From Acidithiobacillus sp. (GTDB taxonomy: Bacteria; Pseudomonadota; Gammaproteobacteria; Acidithiobacillales; Acidithiobacillaceae), in contig NZ_JAGDWX010000010.1 of NCBI RefSeq assembly GCF_023256195.1, positions 86,790 to 150,789 of the forward strand: 64,000 nucleotides of DNA. Reading direction: 5' to 3'. Shown here piece by piece: positions 50,271 through 58,693 of the stretch. The translations under genes were made by a program, and so were the position numbers. The notes beneath the pieces were generated by a model. That model made no database searches. It was not told the DNA's origin and worked only from the letters and a program-made list of their open reading frames with translations. The first letter of the stretch is position 1; the number at the start of each line of letters is the position of its first letter.

Positions 50271-51251
50271 ATGGCGTACTTTGAGCTCCACCCCATCGAT
50301 CCTTTCCGTCTGGATCTTACGGTGTGGGTCCTGCGTCGTCAGGCCCACAATGCCATGGATGTCTGGAATCGTGGGACCTACCTCCGCACCTGGCATTACC
50401 GGGGTGGGCTGCTGACACTGCGACTCTGGCAGAGCCACGGTCCATCGGATCCCGTACTCGAAGGAGAAATCTACGAAGGCCCGGACGATGCCGATGCCAT
50501 TGCCTGGGCGGGCGCACGCCTGAACTGGATCCTCGGCCTGGACCGCGACCGAAGCTCCTTATACAACGCACTCATCGTCAAGGACGCAGGCTTGGCGCCT
50601 TTGATGGACCGCTATCACGGATTTTCCCCCCCGCGCTTCGATTCCCTCTACGAGGGGCTTATCAACGCCGTCGCCTGCCAGCAGCTGAGTCTTTCGGTCG
50701 GGATCACTTTACTTAACCGGCTGTGCCGGCTCTGCGCAGGGGACACCGGCAGCACCCGATCCATTCTTCCGTTTCCGACACCCCAGCGGTTGCTGGAACA
50801 GGATCCCGCCCTGCTGCGCGACATCGGCTTCAGTCACCCGAAAATTCGCAGTTTGCGCGCAGTAGCACAGGCGGCTCTGGACGGCGAATTGAACGAGCGG
50901 GTATGGCACACACAAGCGCGGGATCTGATCGAAACAAGACTGGTGCAATTACCCGGGATTGGACGCTGGTCCGCAGAATATGTGCTTCTGCGCGCTCTGG
51001 GACACCTGGATGTCTTTCCGGGAGACGACGTCGGTGGCCGCAAAGGCCTGCTCCATTGGTTGGGCGCCCATGCGACCGCCGTGGGTTATGAGGACACGCT
51101 GGCCCATCTGAAGCCCTGGGCGCCGTATGGCGGCATGATCTACTTCTTCATGCTCTTGCGCCGCCTCGAACAGGAAGGCCATATCGCCATCGATAAAGAA
51201 AAACACCCTTCCGATAACACAGCCACGGATGACGTCGGAGCGCGTCCGTGA
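50271..51251 (+). CDS. DNA-3-methyladenine glycosylase, AlkA/HhH-GPD type
   Basis: 326 aa from MAYFELHPID. HhH-GPD core near residues 220-260: LPGIGRWSAEYVLLRALG followed by the catalytic Asp in FPGDDVGGRKG. The N-terminal beta-domain is AlkA-like. Excises alkylated or deaminated bases. Within a cluster facing reactive nitrogen species, repair of damaged bases is a sensible role. The substrate range cannot be read from sequence. Confidence 0.88.
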   Translation: MAYFELHPIDPFRLDLTVWVLRRQAHNAMDVWNRGTYLRTWHYRGGLLTLRLWQSHGPSDPVLEGEIYEGPDDADAIAWAGARLNWILGLDRDRSSLYNALIVKDAGLAPLMDRYHGFSPPRFDSLYEGLINAVACQQLSLSVGITLLNRLCRLCAGDTGSTRSILPFPTPQRLLEQDPALLRDIGFSHPKIRSLRAVAQAALDGELNERVWHTQARDLIETRLVQLPGIGRWSAEYVLLRALGHLDVFPGDDVGGRKGLLHWLGAHATAVGYEDTLAHLKPWAPYGGMIYFFMLLRRLEQEGHIAIDKEKHPSDNTATDDVGARP

Positions 51252-51262
51252 ACGTCATTCCG

Positions 51263-51538
51263 TTACTCTAGCACGATCCGGGAGAAGGGCGGGGATTCCT
51301 GGCACAGCGCCTGCGAGAATGCGGGCATATGCTTGCCACCCGTCGGCTGGATCTTGGTGCTCCGTTGCCGAAAACCCTTGATGACTACGCAGGTCTCGTG
51401 ACCGTGAGCGGTCCCATGAGCGTGAACGACGAAAAGCGCCTCATCGGACACACCGTATAGACGGGGTGTCCCACTCTGGGTCATTGTCTGGGAACACAGC
51501 TCATCGCCCGGGCGATGGGTGCCTCCGTATTCGCCCAT
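51263..51538 (-). CDS. Hypothetical 91-aa protein
   Basis: Open frame convergent with the glycosylase gene. The middle reads GVSDEALFVVHAHGTAHGHE and VVIKGFRQRSTK, which looks protein-like, and contains several His residues. No family recognised, and no convincing start site was found, so the start may be further in (for example after SQT). Existence uncertain. Confidence 0.35.
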   Translation of the reverse strand: MGEYGGTHRPGDELCSQTMTQSGTPRLYGVSDEALFVVHAHGTAHGHETCVVIKGFRQRSTKIQPTGGKHMPAFSQALCQESPPFSRIVLE

Positions 51539-51780
51539 CCCTCGGGTCCCGAGACAAGACGCTCCCGGCGTGCAATCTGCGCCAGAAGTTCAGCAGCGTC
51601 TTAAGTTGCGCTGCCTAGAACGAGAAGCTGTAACCCAGCTGCTGTATTACCATTGGCTTGCACAGCTATCGCGATAGTGGCCGATCTTTCCACACCTTGC
51701 AGTCGCTTGCAGCCTCAGCACGACACCCCATAAAAAGAGCAAAGCCCAGAACGATCGGTGACCGTTTTCTGTGATGCGAC

Positions 51781-52311
51781 TCACACGGCGACCTCCATTT
51801 CCCGGCGCCGTTGGACCATGGTCATACCCAGTATCTTTGCAGTATCCGCGTCCAGAAGCTCTCGCGCCACGGGGAACATTTCTGCGTTCTCCAAGGCGAT
51901 ATGGGCACGATTCATGGAGACGAAGGGCTCCAGACGCAATGGCATTGGCTTCTCCAAGGCGATCAGGGAGTGCAGGTCCCCAGCCAGATCCTGCCAAGCG
52001 GCCTCCAGCAGACGATGCTGCTCCGCAAGATTTCGTAGCGGAGCACGCAACGCGCTTGGGAATCCTGGTTGCTGAAGCAGCCATGAAAAAAGAACCAACT
52101 CCTCATCCGCATGGTGCGCAGGCCCTGCCAGATCGAAATAGCGAAGTATCCGGGTGACCGCTGCCCGCAGCTCTTCATCCACGCCTTTCTGATCCACATA
52201 GCTCGGAATCCGCTCCAAGATATCGCAGTGCTGCTGGATCCGTTGGTGGCAGGCTAGGAGCAGGCCCACTGGATCATCGAAAGAGGGTGCAGGCTCACCA
52301 AGTAGATCCAT
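51781..52311 (-). CDS. Second hemerythrin-domain protein
   Basis: 176 aa. Hemerythrin-like: LLACHQRIQQHCDIL (first His pair), GPAHHADEELVLF (HxDEE), EQHRLLEAAW and NRAHIALENAEMFPVARELL. Divergent in sequence from the hemerythrin at 48669, so not a recent duplicate. It stands alone on the minus strand with about 240 bp upstream. Confidence 0.85.
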   Translation of the reverse strand: MDLLGEPAPSFDDPVGLLLACHQRIQQHCDILERIPSYVDQKGVDEELRAAVTRILRYFDLAGPAHHADEELVLFSWLLQQPGFPSALRAPLRNLAEQHRLLEAAWQDLAGDLHSLIALEKPMPLRLEPFVSMNRAHIALENAEMFPVARELLDADTAKILGMTMVQRRREMEVAV

Positions 52312-52555
52312 GATCGACCTCCGTTAAAAATTTTCTACAGCGACCTTATGGCCAATTGCGCGATTTGCGTCCTCTGGGAAGGATAGACCCTCAGAGCACA
52401 CACTGCGGCAGGCACCTCTCCTCGCAGGGCGACCATCGACACTCCGCACCCCGGCGTATTCCTCCAGCAATAAGGGCTGCCATCGCGATTCCCGATCCCA
52501 TCGATGGCGGTCCGAAGGCCCGCCGCGACACCATGGTATCCCCCACATCCGCGCT

Positions 52556-52918
52556 TCAAGGCACGGTCAGGGCTCGCAGAAACTCGGCCAGGACCATGGC
52601 ACCGTTGTGCTGCTCATCATGGGCAGCGTAGAGCAGCAGCAAGGTGTCGCCTTTGGCCTGCGTCAGCAGTGCCATGGCCGCTTCCCGGTGGCCGCGCAAT
52701 TCTTCCAGGTACCGCTTCCGGAACTCTAGCCAACGGGCCGGATCGTGTTTGAACCATTGCCGCAGCTCGGTCGTTGGAGCGAGATCCTTGGCCCAATGAT
52801 CGAGGGCAAGATCGACCTTGCGCAGTCCCCTGGGCCACAGGCGCTCTGCCAGCACGCGATATCCCTCGGGAAAAGGACGGTCGTAGACTCGCCAAGCGCG
52901 AATTTCTTTTATAGCCAT
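52556..52918 (-). CDS. DUF488 (YeaO-like) protein
   Basis: 120 aa, compact DUF488 form: RVLAERLWPRGLRK near residues 21-34, WAKDLAPTTELRQWFKHDPARW near 43-64, and LLLYAAHDEQHNGA near 93-106. The motifs fit the YeaO branch. It pairs by position with the second hemerythrin, repeating the hemerythrin-DUF488 association seen at 48669-50147 in the other orientation. Confidence 0.88.
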   Translation of the reverse strand: MAIKEIRAWRVYDRPFPEGYRVLAERLWPRGLRKVDLALDHWAKDLAPTTELRQWFKHDPARWLEFRKRYLEELRGHREAAMALLTQAKGDTLLLLYAAHDEQHNGAMVLAEFLRALTVP

Positions 52919-53110
52919 GTTTTCCTCCCCGCCTCAACCGGGCTTCCTCCAGACACACGATGACGGCGGCCCGCGGTCCCTCGGATCAGGCTACACCAAG
53001 CGTCCGTGAGTTTCTTCCCCTGGGGTGTGACCGTGAGGGCGCGCGCAGGATGCCATGCTTGGGCATCGATCCGCGCGCCTGGCAAGACGCTGGGGTAGAG
53101 AGGGTCCCCA

Positions 53111-54691
53111 TCAGGGCTCCACCAACTCCGCGATGGCGGTCTGCTCTGCCACACTCTCGGGATTCGTTGTCAAAGGTGTGCGGGCCCAAAGGCTCCACAG
53201 AGCCAATGCGAAAAAAATCCAGGCAGCGAGGTAGAACACCTCGTTGAAGGCCAGCATGGCCGCGTGTTGCCGTATGGACGCCGCTAGAAGTCCAGAAGCA
53301 TCTACGGAGTACCGTGCGGCAAGGTGCCGCTGGGCAGCCTCCCAGGATGCCAGATCATTGCCCTGGAGTTCCACCAGAAAATGGCGATGGAGATCCAGAC
53401 GCCGCTCCCAGAACGCTGCTACCAGCGGAATCCCCAGGGCCTGACCGCTGCTGCGCAGCAGATTCAGGAAACCCGCCGCGCGCTGTTCCGCGGGGCCGGA
53501 GAGTCCCCAGAGCCCGATACGGGCCCAGGCCGCAAAGGCGCCACCAAGCCCAAGGCCCACCAGCATGGGCGGCTCGGTGATACTTTCAGGAGAGACGGGC
53601 AAATCGTAGCCGGACAGCCAGTAAGCACCGCCGGCCAACAAAAGCATGGAGGCGACCGCCAGCGGCCGGGGATCGTGCCGCCCCAGGTACCAGTGGCTGA
53701 AGCCGGCGCTCAGCGGCGCCAGGATCGCCATACTGAGGAGAATCTTACCAATGGCACGGGCGCTGTAGCCAAAGCTCAACTGATACTGAACGATGAGCAA
53801 GGCCAATGTACCCTGGAACACCACCGCGGTGAGAAAAATCCCCACGGCCGCCACGCGAAAATTCCCGTGGCGAAAACACCCCAGATCCAACGCCGGCAGG
53901 GATTGCCGACGCAACCACCAGACGGTGGTCACGCCGAGGATCAGCGCGAGCGTGAAGAGCAGACGAATCTCCCCGGAGCGCCACCAGTCGTCTATGCTCC
54001 CCAGATTGCAGAGCATTTCCAGACTCAGCAGACTCAGGGCCAGAAGCACATAGCCCGGCCAGTCCATCGACACTCGCTCCCGCCGGGGTTCGGCCGGCTC
54101 CCATAGCCATACCCCCAGAAAACTCAACAGTAGGATCGGCAGGTTGAGGATGAAGAGGTAACGCCAGCCCCAGGCATCCTCTATCCATCCCCCAAGGAAA
54201 GGCCCCAAGGCAAAAGGGGTGATGGCCGCAAGCCCCCAGAGAAACAGGCCGTGATCGCGCCGGTCGGCGTGGTAATGGCGCAAGAGGATATTGAGGGAAA
54301 GTGGGATACTGAGACCACCCGCCGCCCCTGCGACGATGCGGGCCAGCAAAAACGGAATGTAGTCCCCGGTCGTCGTGTTGACGAGTGAGGCAAGGAAGAT
54401 GGCTGTTAAGCAGAACAGCAGGCCATTGCGGTCGCCAAAACGTTGACTGACCCACCTTCCCGGAAGCAAGCCCAATCCCAGGGCCAGAAAATACAGATCC
54501 TGCGTCCAGGAGCCGTAGAGCGGATTTCGCCCCAAGGCCGCAATGACCCGTGGGATCATGGGCAGATAGGCGCCGCCGTTGAAGAGCACCAGAAAATGTC
54601 CGAGACCAATGGCCAGATTGACGGCCAGAAAACGTCCGGGGGCGGCATGCGCACTGACGGCCTGCAGTTGTCGACGAAGAAAGCGCAGCAT
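53111..54691 (-). CDS. MFS multidrug exporter, DHA2 (EmrB) type
   Basis: 526 aa with 14 predicted membrane segments. MFS features: GRWVSQRFGDRNG loop motif (motif A), the RIVAGAAGGLSIPL region (motif B), and FALGPFLGGWIEDAWGWRYLF (motif C plus the WRWxF of DHA2). Proton-driven drug efflux. No EmrA partner is adjacent. Monocistronic on the minus strand. Confidence 0.9.
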   Translation of the reverse strand: MLRFLRRQLQAVSAHAAPGRFLAVNLAIGLGHFLVLFNGGAYLPMIPRVIAALGRNPLYGSWTQDLYFLALGLGLLPGRWVSQRFGDRNGLLFCLTAIFLASLVNTTTGDYIPFLLARIVAGAAGGLSIPLSLNILLRHYHADRRDHGLFLWGLAAITPFALGPFLGGWIEDAWGWRYLFILNLPILLLSFLGVWLWEPAEPRRERVSMDWPGYVLLALSLLSLEMLCNLGSIDDWWRSGEIRLLFTLALILGVTTVWWLRRQSLPALDLGCFRHGNFRVAAVGIFLTAVVFQGTLALLIVQYQLSFGYSARAIGKILLSMAILAPLSAGFSHWYLGRHDPRPLAVASMLLLAGGAYWLSGYDLPVSPESITEPPMLVGLGLGGAFAAWARIGLWGLSGPAEQRAAGFLNLLRSSGQALGIPLVAAFWERRLDLHRHFLVELQGNDLASWEAAQRHLAARYSVDASGLLAASIRQHAAMLAFNEVFYLAAWIFFALALWSLWARTPLTTNPESVAEQTAIAELVEP

Positions 54692-54873
54692 GATGACTCA
54701 CCAAAAACACTGCGCGGAGCCTAGCAGCCATAAAAGCGGGGGACCAATAGGATATGGTTATGGAAACAAAAAATCCCGCGTCACCTATGACTAGAACGGG
54801 CAGGCCGTTCAGCCGGACGAGAATGGCAGGACGATGGCGCGCTCCAGCGTTACCGACCTGCCTTGTGTTTCTG

Positions 54874-55506
54874 TCATATTTTGCGGCCTTCCACCTCGAC
54901 CTTGATGGCAATGGCATTGGACAGGCCCTCAGGAAGATAGGCGTCGATGCCAAAATCCGAGCGGTGGATGGTGGTCCTTGCCACAAAGCCGGTGAGATAG
55001 CCACCCCAGGGCTTGGGCAGGTAGGGCACATTCCCGGCGCCCAATTCGCGGACCGCGAATACCACCGGCTTGGTAACGCCATGCAGCGTCAAATTGCCGT
55101 AGAGATCCCCCGTCTTCTTCCCGGTGGGAACATACTTGCTGCTGACAAAGCTGATGTCGGGGTATTTCTGCACATCAAAGAATTCCTTGCTGCGCAGATG
55201 CTGGTCGCGCAGGGGGTAGTCGGTATTGATGCTGGCGGCAGGGATGGTGATGTGCACCCGGTCTTTGGCCGGATCCTGGGCATTGAAGGTATAGGTGCCG
55301 GAGATTTTGTCGAAGCGGCCGGTGAACTGGGTGATGCCCACGTGGCCGATGGTAAAGAGCACGGTGCTGTGCTGCGGGTCGATGCGATAGGTACCGTCGG
55401 GATTGCCGTTGAGCAGGGTATAGTGCTGTGCCGGCGCCGCCAGTGCGGTGCCCGCCAACAGCAGGGTCGACAGTGTCAGGGCCGTAGCCAGTGGTCTTGC
55501 GGACAT
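54874..55506 (-). CDS. YceI-family periplasmic lipid/isoprenoid-binding protein
   Basis: 210 aa with a signal peptide (cleavage after ALA, about residue 23). YceI lipocalin-like barrel: YRIDPQHSTVLFTIGHVG, FFDVQKYPDISFVSSKY and GNLTLHGVTKPVVF. Family members bind long isoprenoids. It lies 14 nt after wrbA, so the two form an operon. It may bind quinone-like molecules on which the WrbA quinone reductase acts; inference. Confidence 0.92.
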   Translation of the reverse strand: MSARPLATALTLSTLLLAGTALAAPAQHYTLLNGNPDGTYRIDPQHSTVLFTIGHVGITQFTGRFDKISGTYTFNAQDPAKDRVHITIPAASINTDYPLRDQHLRSKEFFDVQKYPDISFVSSKYVPTGKKTGDLYGNLTLHGVTKPVVFAVRELGAGNVPYLPKPWGGYLTGFVARTTIHRSDFGIDAYLPEGLSNAIAIKVEVEGRKI

Positions 55507-55520
55507 AGAGATTCTCCTTT

Positions 55521-56123
55521 TTAGGCAAAGAGCTTACGGGCGATTTCGGCAAGGTGCCGTCCTTGAAAACGGGCAATGGCAAGCTCATTGGCCGATGGCA
55601 TGCGACTGCCGTCGCCCTTGGCCAGGGTACTCGCTCCGTAGGGGGTACCACCGCTGATCTCGTCCATGTTGAGCAGCTCCGAGCAAGTGTAGGGCACCCC
55701 GACCACGATCATGCCCTGATGCAGCAGAAAGGTGTGGAAGGAGGTGATGGTCGTCTCCTGGCCGCCGTGTTGGGTGGCGGTGCTGACGAAAACACTGCCC
55801 AGCTTGCCCACCAATGCCCCCTGTTGCCAGAGATTGCCGGTACGATCGAGAAAATTGCGCATCTGCCCACTCATGTTGCCAAAGCGCGTCGGGGTGCCGA
55901 AAAGGATGGCATCGTACTCGGCGAGTTCGTCGGGCTGGGCTTCCGCTACCGCCTGTGTCGTCTTCGCGTGCAGGGTGGCCAGAACTTCCGGCGGCAGGGT
56001 CTCAGGCACACGCCTGATCTCCACCTGCGTACCCGCAACCGAACGAGCCCCCTCGGCTTCCGCCTCGGCCATGGCTTCCACATGCCCCCAGAGGCTGTGA
56101 TACAACACCAGAATCTTGACCAT
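55521..56123 (-). CDS. wrbA: WrbA-type NAD(P)H:quinone oxidoreductase
   Basis: 200 aa from [10 protein letters not shown], with AAGGAG upstream; the longer frame to 56354 was rejected. Flavodoxin-like FMN fold: [14 protein letters not shown] (phosphate loop), [19 protein letters not shown], and [12 protein letters not shown]. Two-electron quinone reduction that avoids semiquinone radicals; consistent with oxidative stress defence. First gene of the wrbA-yceI pair. Confidence 0.94.
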   Translation of the reverse strand: MVKILVLYHSLWGHVEAMAEAEAEGARSVAGTQVEIRRVPETLPPEVLATLHAKTTQAVAEAQPDELAEYDAILFGTPTRFGNMSGQMRNFLDRTGNLWQQGALVGKLGSVFVSTATQHGGQETTITSFHTFLLHQGMIVVGVPYTCSELLNMDEISGGTPYGASTLAKGDGSRMPSANELAIARFQGRHLAEIARKLFA

Positions 56124-56375
56124 GGTATCTCCTTTTTGTCTGCAACCTTCTTGAAGTTTAGCGTCGATGCGGTGCTCGTGCTGCACAGCCCCCGAGGACC
56201 CCTCCGGACTGGAGGTGATCACGGCTCTGTGGTAGGTTCTGTCCGTCCAGTGCGGCAGCCGCAGCCCACCGGGTGCTGCCGCGGTAGATCCTCCCTGGTG
56301 TTCTGGAATCCGCCCCTGCGCTATGGTTGTTTGCGTCCGCCAAGGATGTTCCATCCCCTATGTCATGGGAGCCTA

Positions 56376-57710
56376 TTGGTCACACTCACAATCGTGCCAT
56401 CCAGACTGCTCTGCCGCTTAGCCCACATCCCGCTCTTGCTTCTGCTGGTTACGGCCGGGGCTGATGCCGCTACGCTCACGTTGCCCGCGGCCATTGCTGC
56501 GGCGCTGCGGACACAACCGCAAATCTGCCAATCCGCACACGATGCGTCGGCCAGCCGAGATCTTTCCCGCGCCGCGCATGCCGCGACCCTGCCCCAGATT
56601 TCCCTGGCCGCCGGCAGCATCTGGTCCGAGAGTCGCGCCGGGCAGCCTCTGTTCGTCTCGGCCAACGGCCCGCGTGAGGTCATCGGTCAGCTGCGCGTAT
56701 CCTTTCCGCTCTACGATCCCCAGCTCAGCGCCCTCGCCCAAGTCGCCAGGGATCAGTCGGTAGTAGCCCAGTGGCAATATCAGGCGACGCGACTGAAGGT
56801 GGTGGCCACCGTGGTCAACGACTACTATCGGCTTGCTACCCTGCTGACCCAGGAGCGCATCTGGAATAGCACCTTCAGCACCGCCGAGAAACTCTTTCGG
56901 GATACGCAAAGAGCCTACCGCGCGGGGGCAGTGTCGAGACTCGACCTCGTGCAGACCGAACTTTTGCGCAACAAGGCGCGCACAGGCTTGCAGCAGTCGG
57001 CAGCAGAAGTCAGGGCGGCGATGCAGGTGATGAATCTGCAGATGGGTCTTCCGCGCAGAAGTGTCTGGGAACTGCCAAAGGTATCGGACTCCATCCAGCC
57101 ACTCCCGGCATTCCACGCTCTGGCGGCACAGGCCGAAACCGCGCAGCCTCTCCTCCAGGTCGTCAAACGGCAGATCGATGTTGCGCAGGCGCAGGTCGAC
57201 GTGCAACGCGGCGCGACCCTGCCCACGGTCCGTGCATACGGCGCCTATGGTGTGGACACGGCGACTGCCCCCCGTGGCAATGACCTGGGCTGGCAGGGCG
57301 CCCTCAACCTGAGCATACCCATCTTTGGGTTCGGCGCTCACGGGCAGCAGATCGCAGCCGCGCAGGAACGGGTAGCCGCGTTGCGGTCGGCGCGGGAGGC
57401 ACTCATCCTGCAGATAAGAAGCCGGATTGCCCAGGACTATGGTGCCGCTCGAGCGGCGCGGAAAACTCTGGCCAACACCCGACGGGCCGCACAGGAAGCA
57501 GAACGGGTATATGTGATGACACGCGAAGGCTATTTTGCAGGGGCGATCAATGCCTTGAATCTGGCGCAGGCGGAGAGCAGCTGGGTCCGTGCACGACTGG
57601 AGCTTGCGAGCGCCGCAGTAGCCGTACGGCTGACCCGGATACAGCTGGATCTCGACACCGGACGCTACCCCACAGGCCCTACAGGAATCTCACCCATATC
57701 ATGTCCATGA
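56376..57710 (+). CDS. TolC-like outer-membrane factor of an RND efflux system
   Basis: About 444 aa. Start uncertain: a TTG at 56376 has GGGAG upstream; a GTG at 56394 and an ATG at 56346 are alternatives. Signal peptide followed by two OEP repeats (ALRTQPQICQSAHDA, YRAGAVSRLDLVQTELLRNKA, LNLSIPIFGFGAHGQQIAAAQ, YFAGAINALNLAQAESSW). Overlaps the membrane-fusion gene by 10 nt. Outer-membrane channel for the pump encoded by the next two genes. Confidence 0.88.
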   Translation: MVTLTIVPSRLLCRLAHIPLLLLLVTAGADAATLTLPAAIAAALRTQPQICQSAHDASASRDLSRAAHAATLPQISLAAGSIWSESRAGQPLFVSANGPREVIGQLRVSFPLYDPQLSALAQVARDQSVVAQWQYQATRLKVVATVVNDYYRLATLLTQERIWNSTFSTAEKLFRDTQRAYRAGAVSRLDLVQTELLRNKARTGLQQSAAEVRAAMQVMNLQMGLPRRSVWELPKVSDSIQPLPAFHALAAQAETAQPLLQVVKRQIDVAQAQVDVQRGATLPTVRAYGAYGVDTATAPRGNDLGWQGALNLSIPIFGFGAHGQQIAAAQERVAALRSAREALILQIRSRIAQDYGAARAARKTLANTRRAAQEAERVYVMTREGYFAGAINALNLAQAESSWVRARLELASAAVAVRLTRIQLDLDTGRYPTGPTGISPISCP

Positions 57711-58693
57711 CCGACGCAAGCACTGTCCTGCGAAAACTTTGCCTGTTTCTCCTCATCACCCTCTGGGGGGTCCCCGCCTGGGCCGTTCCCGTTACCGTAG
57801 CGACCGTTCACAACTCCACCTGGACCCAGACGGCGTCTGTGATGGGGCAGGTGGAAAGCGTGGGCAGGGCGACGCTGACCGCGCCCATGACCGGACGCGT
57901 CGTAGGGCCTTTTGCACCGACCGGCACCATTGCGGCCGGTACGGTCGTTGCGCACGTCGACGCCCCCGGACTGCGGGCCCGCCTGCAAGCGGCACGGGCG
58001 CAGGTCGATTACACCCGGACGGCACTGCAACGCAACGAGCAACTACTGCGAGACGGGGTCGTGGCCCGGGCCACGGTGGAGGCATCCCAAGCCAGCTACG
58101 AGCAGGCTCTGGGTGATGCGCGGGCACTTCAGGCCGAGGCAAAGGACCAGGCGCTCACCGCCCCCTTTACCGGGAGCATCCGCTATCTGGTGGCGCCCGG
58201 CACGGTAGTCGCGGCAGGAACCCCTATCGCCAGGCTCAGCGGTCGGGCGCGTCCCTGGGTCGAGGCCCTGGTTCCTCCGGAACTCGCGTTTCGTCTGCAC
58301 GTGGGCGCCAGGGCTTCGGTACAGACGGATCGTTGGCGTGGCAGGGCTCGGATCCACAGTGTCGGCAACAGTGCACGCCAATCGGGCCTGGTTTCGGTCA
58401 TCCTTCACCTCCCAGCTCATGCCCCTGTGCTACCGGGCCAATGGCTGTCCGTAACGCTGCCGACCGCGACCAGGCAGGCTCTTACGGTACCAGTGGCAGC
58501 CATCGTCATGCACGGCGCGCAGTCTCTGGTGTACCGCGATGAAGCGGGACGTGCACAGCCGGTTCCGGTTCGGGTACTGGGTGTGGAAGACGGATACGCC
58601 CGCATCGCTGGCGCCCTCCGATCCGGCGATACCGTCGTGCTGTCCGGAAATACCCGTTTGCGTGCCGGGACGCCTCTGGAGGTTCGCGAGTGA
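57701..58693 (+). CDS. RND membrane-fusion (periplasmic adaptor) protein
   Basis: 330 aa with a signal peptide (cleavage after AWA, about residue 28). HlyD/AcrA pattern: lipoyl half-motifs APMTGRVVGPFAPTG and LTAPFTGSIRYLVAPG, between them an alpha-hairpin (LRARLQAARAQVDYTRTAL), then beta-barrel and C-terminal domains. Links the RND pump to the outer-membrane factor. Overlaps both neighbours, so the three genes are a coupled operon. Confidence 0.92.
   Translation: MSMTDASTVLRKLCLFLLITLWGVPAWAVPVTVATVHNSTWTQTASVMGQVESVGRATLTAPMTGRVVGPFAPTGTIAAGTVVAHVDAPGLRARLQAARAQVDYTRTALQRNEQLLRDGVVARATVEASQASYEQALGDARALQAEAKDQALTAPFTGSIRYLVAPGTVVAAGTPIARLSGRARPWVEALVPPELAFRLHVGARASVQTDRWRGRARIHSVGNSARQSGLVSVILHLPAHAPVLPGQWLSVTLPTATRQALTVPVAAIVMHGAQSLVYRDEAGRAQPVPVRVLGVEDGYARIAGALRSGDTVVLSGNTRLRAGTPLEVRE

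Noticed and set aside
51647..52084. 145-codon minus-strand frame over the second hemerythrin
   Set aside because: Overlaps the hemerythrin gene in another frame and has an Arg/Ser/Gly-rich shadow composition.
56190..56220. MerR-type operator (CCTCC-N5-GGAGG) upstream of the RND operon
   Set aside because: The dyad is real but no -35/-10 pair with the long MerR spacer could be placed and no MerR gene is adjacent.
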